A stretch of DNA of 64,000 bases from an uncultured Lachnospiraceae bacterium (GCA_905199445.1 CAJKGK010000012.1:1-64000), one strand, 5' to 3'; shown: positions 8,189 through 16,845, counted from the stretch's first letter. Translations and numbers: made by a program. Notes: generated from the letters alone by a model not told the origin.

Positions 8189-9265
8189 CTATTCAAAAAG
8201 TTTTCTTGCTGCTTCTAAAACAGCTTCACGTTTCATCACATTGCCGCCGGAGCAAAGGCAGGTTTCAATCGGACAACGATCCTTCACAGCCAGCTTCACA
8301 TCATAAATCATCTGTGCAGGAATGGACATTTCCACATCCAGAATCGCTTTAACCTTGCTGTAATCCAGTTTTTCAAACGAATGGTACGGGAACGGATGAA
8401 CGGTAATCGGACGGATCAGGCCGATCTTCTTGCCTTCACTGCGAAGGATGTCCACAACGGATTTGGCAATACGCGCTGAAATACCATACGCAGCAATAAC
8501 AACCTCTGCGTCCTCAATCTCATATTCCTCAACCTGAACATCTTCTTTTGCCCAACGCTCATACATCTGTGCCGCATCTTCATTGGCTTTTTGCATATCC
8601 TCTGTTTTCCAGTGTCCAGGCTGAATCCAGGAACGCTCCACGTCCAGACTGTGTCCTACACAGGCCCATGATTTTTTGGATTCCTTGATTGCGGCAACTT
8701 CTTCATCGGATTTCATTTCCGGAAGCACAACAGGCTCCATCATTGTTCCGATCACGCCATCGCAGAGAACTAAAACAGGGTTTCTGTCTCTGTCTGCATA
8801 ATCAAAAGCCTTGTATGTCATATCGACAGCTTCCTGTACGGTAGAAGGTGCAAAAACCATCATTTCAAAACCACCGTTTCCAGATGCCTTTGTGGCCTGG
8901 AAATAATCCATCTGAGCCGGCTGAATAGAACCAACACCTGGGCCCCCACGAGATACGTTGGCATAAACCATCGGAATACGTGCGGATGCACAGTAAGAAA
9001 TCCCCTCACTCTTTAAAGCAATTCCCGGGCTTGATGAGGATGTCATGGAGCGGGTACCTGCACTGGCTGCACCATAAACCATATTTACAGATGCCACTTC
9101 ACTTTCACCCTGAACAAATACACCACCCACTTCAGGCAGTCTCCTTGCAAAATATTCCGGGATTTCATTCTGGGGTGTAATCGGATATCCGGCGAAAAAT
9201 CTACAGCCGGCTCTGACAGCTGCTTCTGCGATTGCTTCACAGCCCTTCATAAATACTCTTGCCAT
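8189..9265 (-). CDS. vorB: 2-oxoacid:ferredoxin oxidoreductase, alpha subunit
   Basis: The start at 9265 (MARVFMKG) is preceded by AGGAGG at 9277-9282; the open frame extends 20 codons upstream into the ferredoxin gene but without support. The 358-residue product has the alpha-subunit motif GYPITPQNEIPE, the SSSSPGIALKSEG loop, and a C-terminal transketolase-like domain with GLIRPITVHPFP. It resembles the chain usually named VorB, the 3-methyl-2-oxobutanoate oxidoreductase. Together with the beta, gamma and ferredoxin subunits it should make acyl-CoA from 2-oxoacids. Substrate assignment rests on the adjacent ptb and buk. Confidence 0.88.
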   Translation of the reverse strand: MARVFMKGCEAIAEAAVRAGCRFFAGYPITPQNEIPEYFARRLPEVGGVFVQGESEVASVNMVYGAASAGTRSMTSSSSPGIALKSEGISYCASARIPMVYANVSRGGPGVGSIQPAQMDYFQATKASGNGGFEMMVFAPSTVQEAVDMTYKAFDYADRDRNPVLVLCDGVIGTMMEPVVLPEMKSDEEVAAIKESKKSWACVGHSLDVERSWIQPGHWKTEDMQKANEDAAQMYERWAKEDVQVEEYEIEDAEVVIAAYGISARIAKSVVDILRSEGKKIGLIRPITVHPFPYHSFEKLDYSKVKAILDVEMSIPAQMIYDVKLAVKDRCPIETCLCSGGNVMKREAVLEAARKLFE

Positions 9266-9281
9266 TTCTTTTTCAACCTCC

Positions 9282-9485
9282 TTATTTATATACCTCGATT
9301 GCAGCATCCGGGCACATACGTGCACACATACAGCATCCGATACATTGATCCGGATTTACCGGCACTACATATTCGTAACCTTTTGAGTTTACTTTGTCAC
9401 CGACTGCAAGAACGCCCTTTGGACAGAACTTAATGCAGTACTGACAGCTTTTACAGCTTTCTGATCTAATTGTAACCTTTGCCAT
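9282..9485 (-). CDS. 2-oxoacid oxidoreductase ferredoxin (delta) subunit
   Basis: A 67-residue ferredoxin with two 4Fe-4S clusters, seen as CKSCQYCIKFCPKG (residues 11-24) and CIGCCMCARMCPDA (48-61). It is the electron-accepting delta subunit of the oxidoreductase and comes first of the four subunit genes, 16 bases before the alpha subunit. AGGAGG lies 11 bases before the start. It would hand electrons to free ferredoxin, and thus to hydrogenase or Rnf, which are not in this window. Confidence 0.92.
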   Translation of the reverse strand: MAKVTIRSESCKSCQYCIKFCPKGVLAVGDKVNSKGYEYVVPVNPDQCIGCCMCARMCPDAAIEVYK

Positions 9486-9555
9486 TTAGATCAAATCCTC
9501 CTCTCGTGATGATTATTTATGGTAACGCCGCCATAGGCAGCATCGAAAACAGTCC

Positions 9556-10257
9556 TTATTCCAGGCTTTCCAGCCACGGATAAGTCAGGTATAATTGAAT
9601 CGGCAGCAGGGGAAAATCCACCTTCCGGCAGACATCAGCATACAGAGATTCCATGACACAGGCAAAATCCACAGTCACATACGCCCCTACCATTTCCTCC
9701 ATTTTTTTGCAGCCTTCCAAAAACTCCTCCGGCGTTGTGGTCAGTCCCATATTAGGATTATTGATCATGTGAATCCGATCCAGATGAATGTGAGATGTAC
9801 CCAAAATAGCCGACAGCGTTCCGTCAATAGCCTCCAGATTTGCCGACCATGGACGATAAGCATTCAAAACATAATAAACGATCGTATTGTCCTTATTAAT
9901 TTTAGGCGCATAACCGCCAATGGCACGGGCGCCGATATCATTGCCGCCCACATCCATCACCACATAACAGTTATTATCCTTCAGATGAAGATTCACACCG
10001 CCCACCAGTACCGGAGCATCGTAAAACTGAACCTCATGATGGAAGGTTATGCCCATGGCTTCAATTTCATCCATCACGTCTCTGGAGCGAAACAGGGGTT
10101 TTGTCATATCCATATCAAAGAAATGGACAGGTTTGTCGCCGATCTGTGCAAGATACCTGGCAAAATTAATGGCAATCTCACTTTTACCGCTTCCGGCTTC
10201 CCCTATAAATATAAAATTGCATTTATCTCCAATAAACTTTTTGATCTCAGCTTCCAT
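9556..10257 (-). CDS. P-loop ATPase of unknown role in the ptb-buk-vor operon
   Basis: The 233-residue protein has a Walker A GEAGSGKS at residues 19-26, a MinD/CobQ-like layout with FFDMDMTKPLFRSRD (switch I-like) and VVMDVGGNDIGARAIGG (Walker B-like, near residue 100). The Walker A is not the deviant KGGxGKS of ParA/MinD. No membrane segment or DNA-binding domain is seen. It starts 2 bases after the butyrate kinase stop and is followed by the vor ferredoxin gene, so it is transcribed with a metabolic operon. A role in maturing or activating the oxidoreductase, or in controlling it, is a guess. I do not know a named function. Confidence 0.8.
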   Translation of the reverse strand: MEAEIKKFIGDKCNFIFIGEAGSGKSEIAINFARYLAQIGDKPVHFFDMDMTKPLFRSRDVMDEIEAMGITFHHEVQFYDAPVLVGGVNLHLKDNNCYVVMDVGGNDIGARAIGGYAPKINKDNTIVYYVLNAYRPWSANLEAIDGTLSAILGTSHIHLDRIHMINNPNMGLTTTPEEFLEGCKKMEEMVGAYVTVDFACVMESLYADVCRKVDFPLLPIQLYLTYPWLESLE

Positions 10258-10259
10258 GA

Positions 10260-11333
10260 TTATTTAACCACTTTTTTAAACTGTTTTGCAGTTTCTTCGC
10301 CTCTCAGTACACGAAGCCCGCCAAGAGCCAGAGACTGCATTTCATTTTCTCCTGCATAAACGGTTACCGGCGCAATAAATTCAACCCGGTCTTTAACCAT
10401 TTTTGTAAACATTTCTGAATAAGCAATGCCTCCGGTAAGAATAATGCCTTCAATTCTGCCATTGACAACCGGAGCTTCTCTGGCAATATTTCTGGCAACA
10501 TTCAGCGCCATCGCTTCATAAATAAAACGGGCGTGTTCATCACCATCGGCAATCATCTTCTCGACATCTCTTGTATCATTTGTTCCCAGGTGAGCCACAA
10601 GCCCCCCCTGAGTCTTTACCCGTTTCATTGCGGATTTATGATCATATTTTCCGGTGCTCATCATTTCAATCACCTGGAACAAAGGCAGAACGCCGGAGCG
10701 TTCCGGAGCAAACGGACCATCCTCATCATTAATAATATCAGCCACCTTACCATCATGATGAAGACTGACCGAAATACCGCCGCCTAAGTGTACCACAATT
10801 AATGTACAGTCTTTATAATCTTTATGATGTTCTTTGGCATAGCGCATGGCTGCGGCACGCATATTCAGGTTATGTCCCATTCCCTTGCGTTCCATATCCG
10901 GGAAACCGGTAACTTTAAGCATTGGCAGCATCTCGTCGACGGTTACACCGTCATAAATATAGGCAGGAATATGTTTTTCGGAAGAAATCGCATAAGCGAT
11001 CAGTGCGCCCAGATTTGAGGCATGTTCGTGTTCCGGTGCATAACGAAGCTGCCATACCATGTCTTCATTAACCTCATAGGCTCCGGCTTCAATCGGAGGA
11101 AGCAGTCCGCCTCTGGCCACTATGGCTGTCAGATCATCTGCGGAAATGCCATGTGCCTGCATTGTCTGGATAACCAGATCTTTTCTGAACTCAAACTGAT
11201 CCACAAGGGCATCATACTTTGCAATTTCTTCAGCACTGTGAGAAATGCTCTCTACAAAGAGCTGTTCCTCTCCGTCATATACTGCAATTTTTGTAGATGT
11301 GGAACCTGGGTTTATAATTAATAATTTTTCCAT
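10260..11333 (-). CDS. buk: Butyrate/branched-chain fatty acid kinase
   Basis: The 357-residue protein belongs to the ASKHA acetokinase group: LIINPGSTSTKIAVY near the N-terminus binds phosphate, VHLGGGISVSLHHDG (about 175-190) is the adenosine motif and GIILTGGIAYS (about 295) the second phosphate motif. The length (about 355 aa) fits butyrate kinase rather than acetate kinase (about 400 aa). It makes ATP and a free acid from the acyl phosphate that Ptb supplies. It starts 12 bases after ptb. With the vor genes downstream it probably works on isobutyryl-, isovaleryl- or butyryl-phosphate; specificity cannot be read. Confidence 0.93.
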   Translation of the reverse strand: MEKLLIINPGSTSTKIAVYDGEEQLFVESISHSAEEIAKYDALVDQFEFRKDLVIQTMQAHGISADDLTAIVARGGLLPPIEAGAYEVNEDMVWQLRYAPEHEHASNLGALIAYAISSEKHIPAYIYDGVTVDEMLPMLKVTGFPDMERKGMGHNLNMRAAAMRYAKEHHKDYKDCTLIVVHLGGGISVSLHHDGKVADIINDEDGPFAPERSGVLPLFQVIEMMSTGKYDHKSAMKRVKTQGGLVAHLGTNDTRDVEKMIADGDEHARFIYEAMALNVARNIAREAPVVNGRIEGIILTGGIAYSEMFTKMVKDRVEFIAPVTVYAGENEMQSLALGGLRVLRGEETAKQFKKVVK

Positions 11334-11345
11334 CTTATGCCTCCA

Positions 11346-12251
11346 TTATTTTGCCGCTGCTGCGGAAACAACGATTGAAAGATATTTTTCTTCAGCAGAA
11401 GAACCTCTGGATGTAAGGACAATCGGGCATTTCGCACCTACGATGAAACCAGCCATTCTGGCTTTGCATGTGCAGGCCAGCATCTTGCCCATAATATTAC
11501 CGGCATGAATATTCGGAGCTACAAGAACATCCACATCGCCGGATACCGGGCTTTCAAAACCTTTAAACTCTGCAATCTCCTTACTGATTGCACAGTCATA
11601 GGATATCGGGCCTTCCACGATACAGTTTTTAATTTCGCCGCGCTCATTCATTTCCTTTAATTCACGAGCTTCCACAGTTTCAGGCATTTTGGGATTTACC
11701 TTTTCAACACAGGCCAAAACACCAACCTTCGGGCAGTCATAGCCCATAGAAATTAAAGTTTCTACTGTATTGTTAATAATATCTTTTTTCTGTTCTAATG
11801 TGGGATAAGTGACCATTCCCCCATCAACAGGGCAGAGAATCTTGTGATATGTAGGCACTTCGAACATTGTAAAATGTGACATTGTCCGTCCCTGTCCCAG
11901 GCCCTTTTCCTTATTCACAACAGCCTTTAAAATCACGGCTGTATCCAGTTTGCCTTTCATAAGGAAATCTGCCTTACCTTCCTTGACAAGTTTCACTGCG
12001 AACTCGGCAGCATCCTTGACATCGGCATAATCATAAATATTTTCATCTGCAACGGTTTCATTCAGCTCAGCAAGGATACGAAGAATTTCAGCCTTATCGC
12101 CTACAAGAATAGGTTCAACAATGCCTTCTTTTCTGGCATGCATGACAGCCTCCAGTGTATGCGTATCACCGGCTGCAGCTACAGCCATACGTTTTTTTGC
12201 AGGATAGCCTTTTACTTTTTCGATTAACTGATCAAAATTTGTAAATACCAT
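11346..12251 (-). CDS. ptb: Phosphate butyryltransferase
   Basis: The 301-residue protein matches phosphate acyltransferases of the Ptb type: MAVAAAGDTHTLEAV near residue 22, FLMKGKLDTAVILKAVVNKEKG-like region near residue 98, and a C-terminal CPIVLTSRGSSAEEKYLS block that carries the conserved SR(A/G)xSxxxK phosphate/CoA motif. It exchanges acyl-CoA and phosphate for acyl phosphate and CoA. It is first in the operon ptb-buk-ATPase-vorDABC. Upstream is a 44-bp repeat that carries two copies of a full promoter. The same gene order of acyl transferase and kinase before a branched-chain oxoacid enzyme is known from the enterococcal bkd operon, where the oxidase is a dehydrogenase instead. Confidence 0.93.
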   Translation of the reverse strand: MVFTNFDQLIEKVKGYPAKKRMAVAAAGDTHTLEAVMHARKEGIVEPILVGDKAEILRILAELNETVADENIYDYADVKDAAEFAVKLVKEGKADFLMKGKLDTAVILKAVVNKEKGLGQGRTMSHFTMFEVPTYHKILCPVDGGMVTYPTLEQKKDIINNTVETLISMGYDCPKVGVLACVEKVNPKMPETVEARELKEMNERGEIKNCIVEGPISYDCAISKEIAEFKGFESPVSGDVDVLVAPNIHAGNIMGKMLACTCKARMAGFIVGAKCPIVLTSRGSSAEEKYLSIVVSAAAAK

Positions 12252-12346
12252 GTTCTCTTCCCCTTTTTTCGTTTTATATTACACGGCCTTTAGGCCGGAC
12301 TTTATTTTTTGGAAATCATATATCTTGCAAGATTTCTTATAAATCT

Positions 12347-12374
12347 ATTATATAACAAATCATATATTTTGCAA
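12347..12374 (-). promoter_or_regulatory. ptb operon promoter, gene-proximal copy
   Basis: Minus strand: TTGCAA (-35, 12369-12374), 16-bp spacer, TATAAT (-10, 12347-12352). The promoter sits inside the repeat unit, and the -35 is the centre of the TTGCAAGAT palindrome, so a repressor of that site would block it. Confidence 0.8.
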
Positions 12375-12390
12375 GATTTCTTATAAATCT

Positions 12391-12418
12391 ATTATATAAC
12401 AAATCATATATTTTGCAA
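12391..12418 (-). promoter_or_regulatory. ptb operon promoter, distal copy
   Basis: Identical hexamers and spacing to the proximal copy, displaced by exactly one 44-bp repeat: TTGCAA at 12413-12418 and TATAAT at 12391-12396. Confidence 0.75.
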
Positions 12419-12523
12419 GATATAAAATTTTATTTTTATCAAATAACCAAAAATCACAGGGTATTTTTAGAAAAAATGTCGATAAAGCGATGGTGAATCT
12501 ACGGTATGATTTTTAATAAAAGA

Positions 12524-12567
12524 AAAGAAATGCCGGGACTGCACCTAAATAGTCCCGACATTTCTTT
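12524..12567 (-). terminator. serS terminator
   Basis: A 17-bp stem (12524-12540 with 12551-12567) with GTCGGGACT/AGTCCCGGC core and one G-U pair, followed on the minus strand by TTTTCTTTT. It begins 7 bases after the serS stop codon. Confidence 0.88.
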
Positions 12568-12574
12568 AGTTGTA

Positions 12575-13852
12575 TCAGCGAATTTCTGTCATTCCGCCCA
12601 TATATGGACGCAGTGCCTCCGGAATACGAACGCTGCCATCCGCCTGAAGGTTATTTTCAAGAAAAGCAATCAGCATACGCGGCGGTGCCACTACTGTATT
12701 ATTTAATGTATGTGCAAAATACTTACCTTTTTCTCCAACAACACGGATTTTTAAACGGCGGGCCTGAGCATCTCCCAAATTGGAGCAGCTGCCCACTTCA
12801 AAATATTTCTTCTGTCTTGGAGACCATGCTTCAACGTCAACGGATTTTACTTTCAAATCTGCCAGGTCTCCGGAGCAGCATTCCAGTGTACGCACAGGAA
12901 TATCCAGGCTTCTAAACAGATCCACTGTATTTTGCCATAATTTGTCAAACCATTTCATACTGTCTTCCGGTTCACAGACAACGATCATCTCCTGCTTTTC
13001 AAACTGATGAATACGGTAAACCCCCCGCTCTTCAATGCCATGCGCACCTTTTTCCTTACGGAAACACGGAGAATAGCTTGTCAGTGTATACGGCAGCTTT
13101 TCAGATGGAATAATTGTATCAATAAATTTGCCGATCATGGAATGTTCACTTGTTCCGATCAGGTATAAATCCTCGCCTTCGATTTTATACATCATGGCAT
13201 CCATTTCATCAAAACTCATCACACCGGTCACAACATCACTGCGGATCATAAAAGGCGGTACACAGTAAGTAAAACCACGGTTAATCATAAAATCTCTTGC
13301 ATAAGAAATCACAGCCGAATGGAGACGGGCAATATCACCCATAAGGTAATAAAATCCATTTCCGGCAACCTTTCTGGCACTGTCTAAGTCCAGGCCATCA
13401 AAGCTTTCCATAATCTGGGCATGATAGGGAATCTCAAAATCCGGAACAACCGGTTCACCATATCTTTGAACTTCCACATTTTCGCTGTCATCCTTGCCAA
13501 TGGGAACTGAAGGATCGATAATATTAGGAATAATCATCATAATATCTTTGATTTTAGCTTCAACAGCTTTTTCTTCTTCCGTAAGCTCATCAATACGTCC
13601 TGCACTTGCAGCCACCTGAGCCTTTACAGCCTCAGCCTCTTCTTTTTTACCCTGCTTCATAAGACCGCCGATTTCTTTGGAAAGTCTGTTTCTGTCTGAG
13701 CGAAGCACCTCAACTTCTTGTTTAATCTCACGGTTACGCTTGTCCAGTTCAATAACCTCATCCACCAACGGCAGTTTTCTGTCCTGAAATTTGTTTTTAA
13801 TGTTCTGTTTTACAATATCCGGATTTTCTCTTAAAAATTTAATGTCTAACAT
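12575..13852 (-). CDS. serS: Seryl-tRNA synthetase
   Basis: The start is placed at 13852 (MLDIKFLREN), the normal SerRS N-terminus, with GGAGG just upstream; the open frame runs 45 codons further into the T-box leader but is not coding there. The 425-residue class II synthetase has the N-terminal coiled-coil arm (about 30-105), motif 2 with SPCFRKEKGAHG and motif 3 with AHTLNNTVVAPPRMLIAFLENNL. It charges tRNA-Ser. Expression is under a T-box riboswitch, so it should rise when uncharged tRNA-Ser accumulates. Terminator directly downstream; monocistronic. Confidence 0.97.
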   Translation of the reverse strand: MLDIKFLRENPDIVKQNIKNKFQDRKLPLVDEVIELDKRNREIKQEVEVLRSDRNRLSKEIGGLMKQGKKEEAEAVKAQVAASAGRIDELTEEEKAVEAKIKDIMMIIPNIIDPSVPIGKDDSENVEVQRYGEPVVPDFEIPYHAQIMESFDGLDLDSARKVAGNGFYYLMGDIARLHSAVISYARDFMINRGFTYCVPPFMIRSDVVTGVMSFDEMDAMMYKIEGEDLYLIGTSEHSMIGKFIDTIIPSEKLPYTLTSYSPCFRKEKGAHGIEERGVYRIHQFEKQEMIVVCEPEDSMKWFDKLWQNTVDLFRSLDIPVRTLECCSGDLADLKVKSVDVEAWSPRQKKYFEVGSCSNLGDAQARRLKIRVVGEKGKYFAHTLNNTVVAPPRMLIAFLENNLQADGSVRIPEALRPYMGGMTEIR

Positions 13853-13964
13853 TTTTTTCCTCCTTTTTATTTCAACCCATTTAAACGGACATGCAGATTC
13901 CATATGCATCTGGTCGCATCCCACACAGAGCGTTTTATTGCATCGGGTGCAATTTCCTATACAA

Positions 13965-14190
13965 TAAAAAATCTTCCGTCCCTGCACAATCCATGCATGG
14001 GACGAAAGATCTCAACTTCCGCGTTGCCACCCAGCTTGCCAAAAAAACTCCGGCCTCTTACCTGCACTGTAACGGGTACGCCCGCCGGCTTTCACCGGAT
14101 GCTCCGAAAGTGGAAAGGTCTCTTTGCTTACCGGCTCTCACCAACCGTCGGCTCTCTTAAAAGCATCCTGACCGTAGTTTTCATCTGCAC
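13965..14190 (-). ncRNA. T-box riboswitch upstream of serS
   Basis: On the minus strand the leader has the stem I blocks AGAGAGCC, GGTTGGTGAGAGCCGG, a closing GGATGC/GCATCC base stem, the T-box sequence GGGTGGCAACGCGG (14019-14032) and a terminator (stem 13971-13982 with 13999-14010, then a T-run at 13965-13970). A TCC serine codon at 14112-14114, followed by AC at the expected position before the base stem, is the likely specifier. Uncharged tRNA-Ser would pair at the specifier and T-box and favour antitermination. Downstream, 13853-13964 is the remaining leader. Confidence 0.9.
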
Positions 14191-14217
14191 ATCATTAATT
14201 TATTGATTATGATTTTC

Positions 14218-14246
14218 ATTTTAGCGCAAAATTATACAAAGTGCAA
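14218..14246 (-). promoter_or_regulatory. serS promoter
   Basis: Minus strand: TTGCAC (14241-14246), 17-bp spacer, TAAAAT (14218-14223). It places the transcript start about 20 bases before the T-box stem I. Confidence 0.8.
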
Positions 14247-14260
14247 GGAAATTTTTCAAC

Positions 14261-15121
14261 TTAACCGACCGTCACAAAGTAAACAATCACAAGGGCACCC
14301 AAAATGATTCTGTACCATCCAAATACAGTAAAATTATGCTTTTTAATGTAGTCCATTAAAAATTTAATGACAAGAACAGAGACAACAAACGCCACAATCA
14401 TTCCAACAAGCAGTATCACTATTTCCATCGTCTGAAAATGAAAACCAAACTGTACAATTTTAAGCAGGCTGGCACCAATCATCACGGGAATTGCCAAAAA
14501 GAAGGTGAATTCCGCTGCCACGGTTCTTGAAATCCCCAGCAGCAATGCCCCTACAATTGTGGCACCGGACCGGGATGTTCCCGGAAAAACAGCCGCGATC
14601 AGCTGAAAAACGCCGATAAAAAATGCAAAGGAATAGGTAATATCCGCCAGCGTATTTACCTTGGCCTCGTGCCCGTTATTTCTTTTTTCGATAATAATGA
14701 AAGCAATACCAAAAACAATCAGGGCTACAGCAACGGTCTGATAATTGTAAAATAAAGCCTCAAAAGTTTCATTAAACAATACCCCAATAATGGCTGCAGG
14801 CACACAGGCAATTAAAATCTTGAACCACAGAAGCAAAATATCCTTTTTAACCCAGGATAAAAGGCCATGCTGCGCCAAAGGCTGTACATTATTCTTTTTT
14901 CCGAAAGGAAAAATCTGATGCCAGAATAATAAAATAACAGCAAGAATGGCCCCCAACTGAATAACAACCTCAAACATACTGTAAAATTCATCGGTTACAT
15001 TCAGGGAAACAAATTCATTGAGTAAAATCATATGCCCGGTACTGCTGATGGGAAGCCACTCCGTTATACCTTCAACGATTCCAAACAAAGCGGCCACCAA
15101 AATCTGCATAATGTCCATCAT
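14261..15121 (-). CDS. uppP: Undecaprenyl-diphosphatase
   Basis: The 286-residue polytopic membrane protein carries both BacA/UppP signatures: GIVEGITEWLPISSTGH (about residues 14-30) with the catalytic Glu-rich loop, and FPGTSRSGATI (about 179-189) with the phosphate-binding arginine. It removes one phosphate from undecaprenyl diphosphate so that the lipid carrier can be reused for peptidoglycan and other wall polymers, and its overproduction gives bacitracin resistance. The length is typical (about 270-290 aa). It has no evident operon partner. Confidence 0.96.
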   Translation of the reverse strand: MMDIMQILVAALFGIVEGITEWLPISSTGHMILLNEFVSLNVTDEFYSMFEVVIQLGAILAVILLFWHQIFPFGKKNNVQPLAQHGLLSWVKKDILLLWFKILIACVPAAIIGVLFNETFEALFYNYQTVAVALIVFGIAFIIIEKRNNGHEAKVNTLADITYSFAFFIGVFQLIAAVFPGTSRSGATIVGALLLGISRTVAAEFTFFLAIPVMIGASLLKIVQFGFHFQTMEIVILLVGMIVAFVVSVLVIKFLMDYIKKHNFTVFGWYRIILGALVIVYFVTVG

Positions 15122-15194
15122 GTCATCCTCCTATTCAATATTTGACTTATTCATCATACTGGAAAACGGAGGAAAAGTAAATCCTTCAGACTTT

Positions 15195-16814
15195 TTATTT
15201 CATTGCGCGAACAATCTTACGCAGTTTTAAAACCATGGATGGCGCAACCGACAGTTCATCAACACCCATATTGACAAATTCTTCGGTCAATTCTGTATCC
15301 GCGCCGAGTTCACCGCAGATTCCTGCCCATTTTCCACAGGCGTGGGCATTCTCCACAACCATACGAATCATTTTAAGAATGGCTTTATGGTGTGGATTAT
15401 AGAATATATCCAGTTTTTCATTCTGACGGTCAATCGCCAGTGTATACTGGGTCAGATCATTGGTTCCGATACTGAAGAAATCCACAATTTGGGCCAGCTC
15501 ATCACTGATCATCACCGCTGCCGGCGTTTCGATCATCACGCCTTGCTCCACATTTTTAAAAGGAATACCTGCACTGGACAGTTCCTCCTTGACTTCTTCT
15601 ACAATCTGATAAATCTGCTTAACTTCTTCTACAGATGTAATCATTGGGTACATGACGGAAATATTGCCGTAAACGGCCGCTCGCAGTAGCGCTCTTAACT
15701 GAGTCTTGAAAATTTCCGGCTGCGTCAGACAGATTCGGATCGCTCTGTACCCCAGTGCCGGATTCTCCTCCGATTCAAGTCCAAGATAATCCGCCTTTTT
15801 ATCCGCACCAATATCCAACGTACGGATAATGACCTTTTTACCGGCCATCATCTGAGCCACCTGTTTATAGGCCTGAAACTGCTCATCCTCTGTAGGCAGC
15901 TCATTTCGCCCGATGTACAAAAATTCACTTCTGAACAAACCGATTCCGCCGGCATCATTTTCAAGCACATAGCCGATATCGCCAACGCTGCCGATATTGG
16001 CATATATATTAATCTTTCTTCCGCCAAGGGTTACATTTTCCTTACCCTTCAGTGTGAGGAGAAGCTGACGTTTTTCAGCCTCCTCCGCCATTCTTTTTCC
16101 GGCCTGCTCTAAAACCCTGTCATCAGGATTAAAAATCACTTTACCTTCAAAACCATCCACCACGGCCTTCATGCCGGATTTTAAAACTGAAAGATCCATG
16201 TCAACACTCACAAGTGCCGGAATATTCATCATACGTGCAAGAATCGCTGTATGAGAGTTGGTGGAGCCATGCACGGTCACAAAAGCCAGAATCTTTTCTT
16301 TATCCATCTGGACAGTCTCACTGGGTGTAAGATCATCAGCAACCACAATCACCGGTTCATCATATTCCATACTGCCGTCTTCTCCACCGTAAAGGTTTCT
16401 TACAAGACGCTCGGAAATGTCCTTCACATCTGCACAGCGGGCTTTCATATAATCATCATCCATACTCGCAAACATCTCGGCAAAATTATCCCCGGTAGAT
16501 GCGACCGCATATTCCGCATTCACGGATTCACTGCGAATAATATTTTCTATGGACTCATTATAATCATCGTCCTCCAGCATCATCTGGTGAACCTCGAAAA
16601 TAGCGGCACTGGCCGCTCCGACTTCCCGTACAGCCTTTTCGTACAGTTTCTGCAGCTGAGCAATGGCCTGCGTACGGGCATGCCCAAGGCGAACAAGCTC
16701 AGCTTCCGGATCTTCAATCTTAATCCGTTTCACCACATAATCGGCTTTTTTCAAAACGGAAATTTTACCAACCGTAATTCCTTTATAAACAGATTTCCCT
16801 TTAAAACATTCCAT
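15195..16814 (-). CDS. ptsI: PTS enzyme I
   Basis: The 539-residue protein is phosphoenolpyruvate-protein phosphotransferase. The phosphorylated histidine lies in GSTNSHTAILARMM (about residue 187). The PEP-binding half contains GGIGLFRSEFLYI, then LDIGADKK, and near the C-terminus FFSIGTNDLTQY and the active-site cysteine in KWAGICGELGAD. It starts the sugar phosphorylation chain by moving phosphate from PEP to HPr. It is 31 bases downstream of ptsH and shares its promoter. The length is slightly under the usual 570-575 aa, which may reflect small loop deletions. Confidence 0.96.
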   Translation of the reverse strand: MECFKGKSVYKGITVGKISVLKKADYVVKRIKIEDPEAELVRLGHARTQAIAQLQKLYEKAVREVGAASAAIFEVHQMMLEDDDYNESIENIIRSESVNAEYAVASTGDNFAEMFASMDDDYMKARCADVKDISERLVRNLYGGEDGSMEYDEPVIVVADDLTPSETVQMDKEKILAFVTVHGSTNSHTAILARMMNIPALVSVDMDLSVLKSGMKAVVDGFEGKVIFNPDDRVLEQAGKRMAEEAEKRQLLLTLKGKENVTLGGRKINIYANIGSVGDIGYVLENDAGGIGLFRSEFLYIGRNELPTEDEQFQAYKQVAQMMAGKKVIIRTLDIGADKKADYLGLESEENPALGYRAIRICLTQPEIFKTQLRALLRAAVYGNISVMYPMITSVEEVKQIYQIVEEVKEELSSAGIPFKNVEQGVMIETPAAVMISDELAQIVDFFSIGTNDLTQYTLAIDRQNEKLDIFYNPHHKAILKMIRMVVENAHACGKWAGICGELGADTELTEEFVNMGVDELSVAPSMVLKLRKIVRAMK

Positions 16815-16845
16815 ATCTATTCCTCTTTAATCGTTCGTATAAAAA

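Larger units (their letters stand above)
12313..12421. repeat. Tandem 44-bp direct repeats (about 2.5 copies)
   Basis: Units at 12313-12356 and 12357-12400 differ by a single base, and a partial third copy runs 12401-12421. Each copy contains the near-palindrome AT(C/T)TTGCAAGAT; in the first copy ATCTTGCAAGAT is perfect. The remaining 12252-12574 stretch holds the ptb leader and the serS terminator, with no further gene seen. Confidence 0.92.

Noticed and set aside
9595..10359. Long open frame on the plus strand, antisense to the ATPase and buk
   Set aside because: Histidine-rich, low-complexity translation, no ribosome-binding site, and a convincing gene on the other strand. It is the expected mirror of codon bias.
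12313..12421. Possible CRISPR array
   Set aside because: The 44-bp units are directly adjacent with no spacers, and no cas gene is present. They are duplicated promoters.
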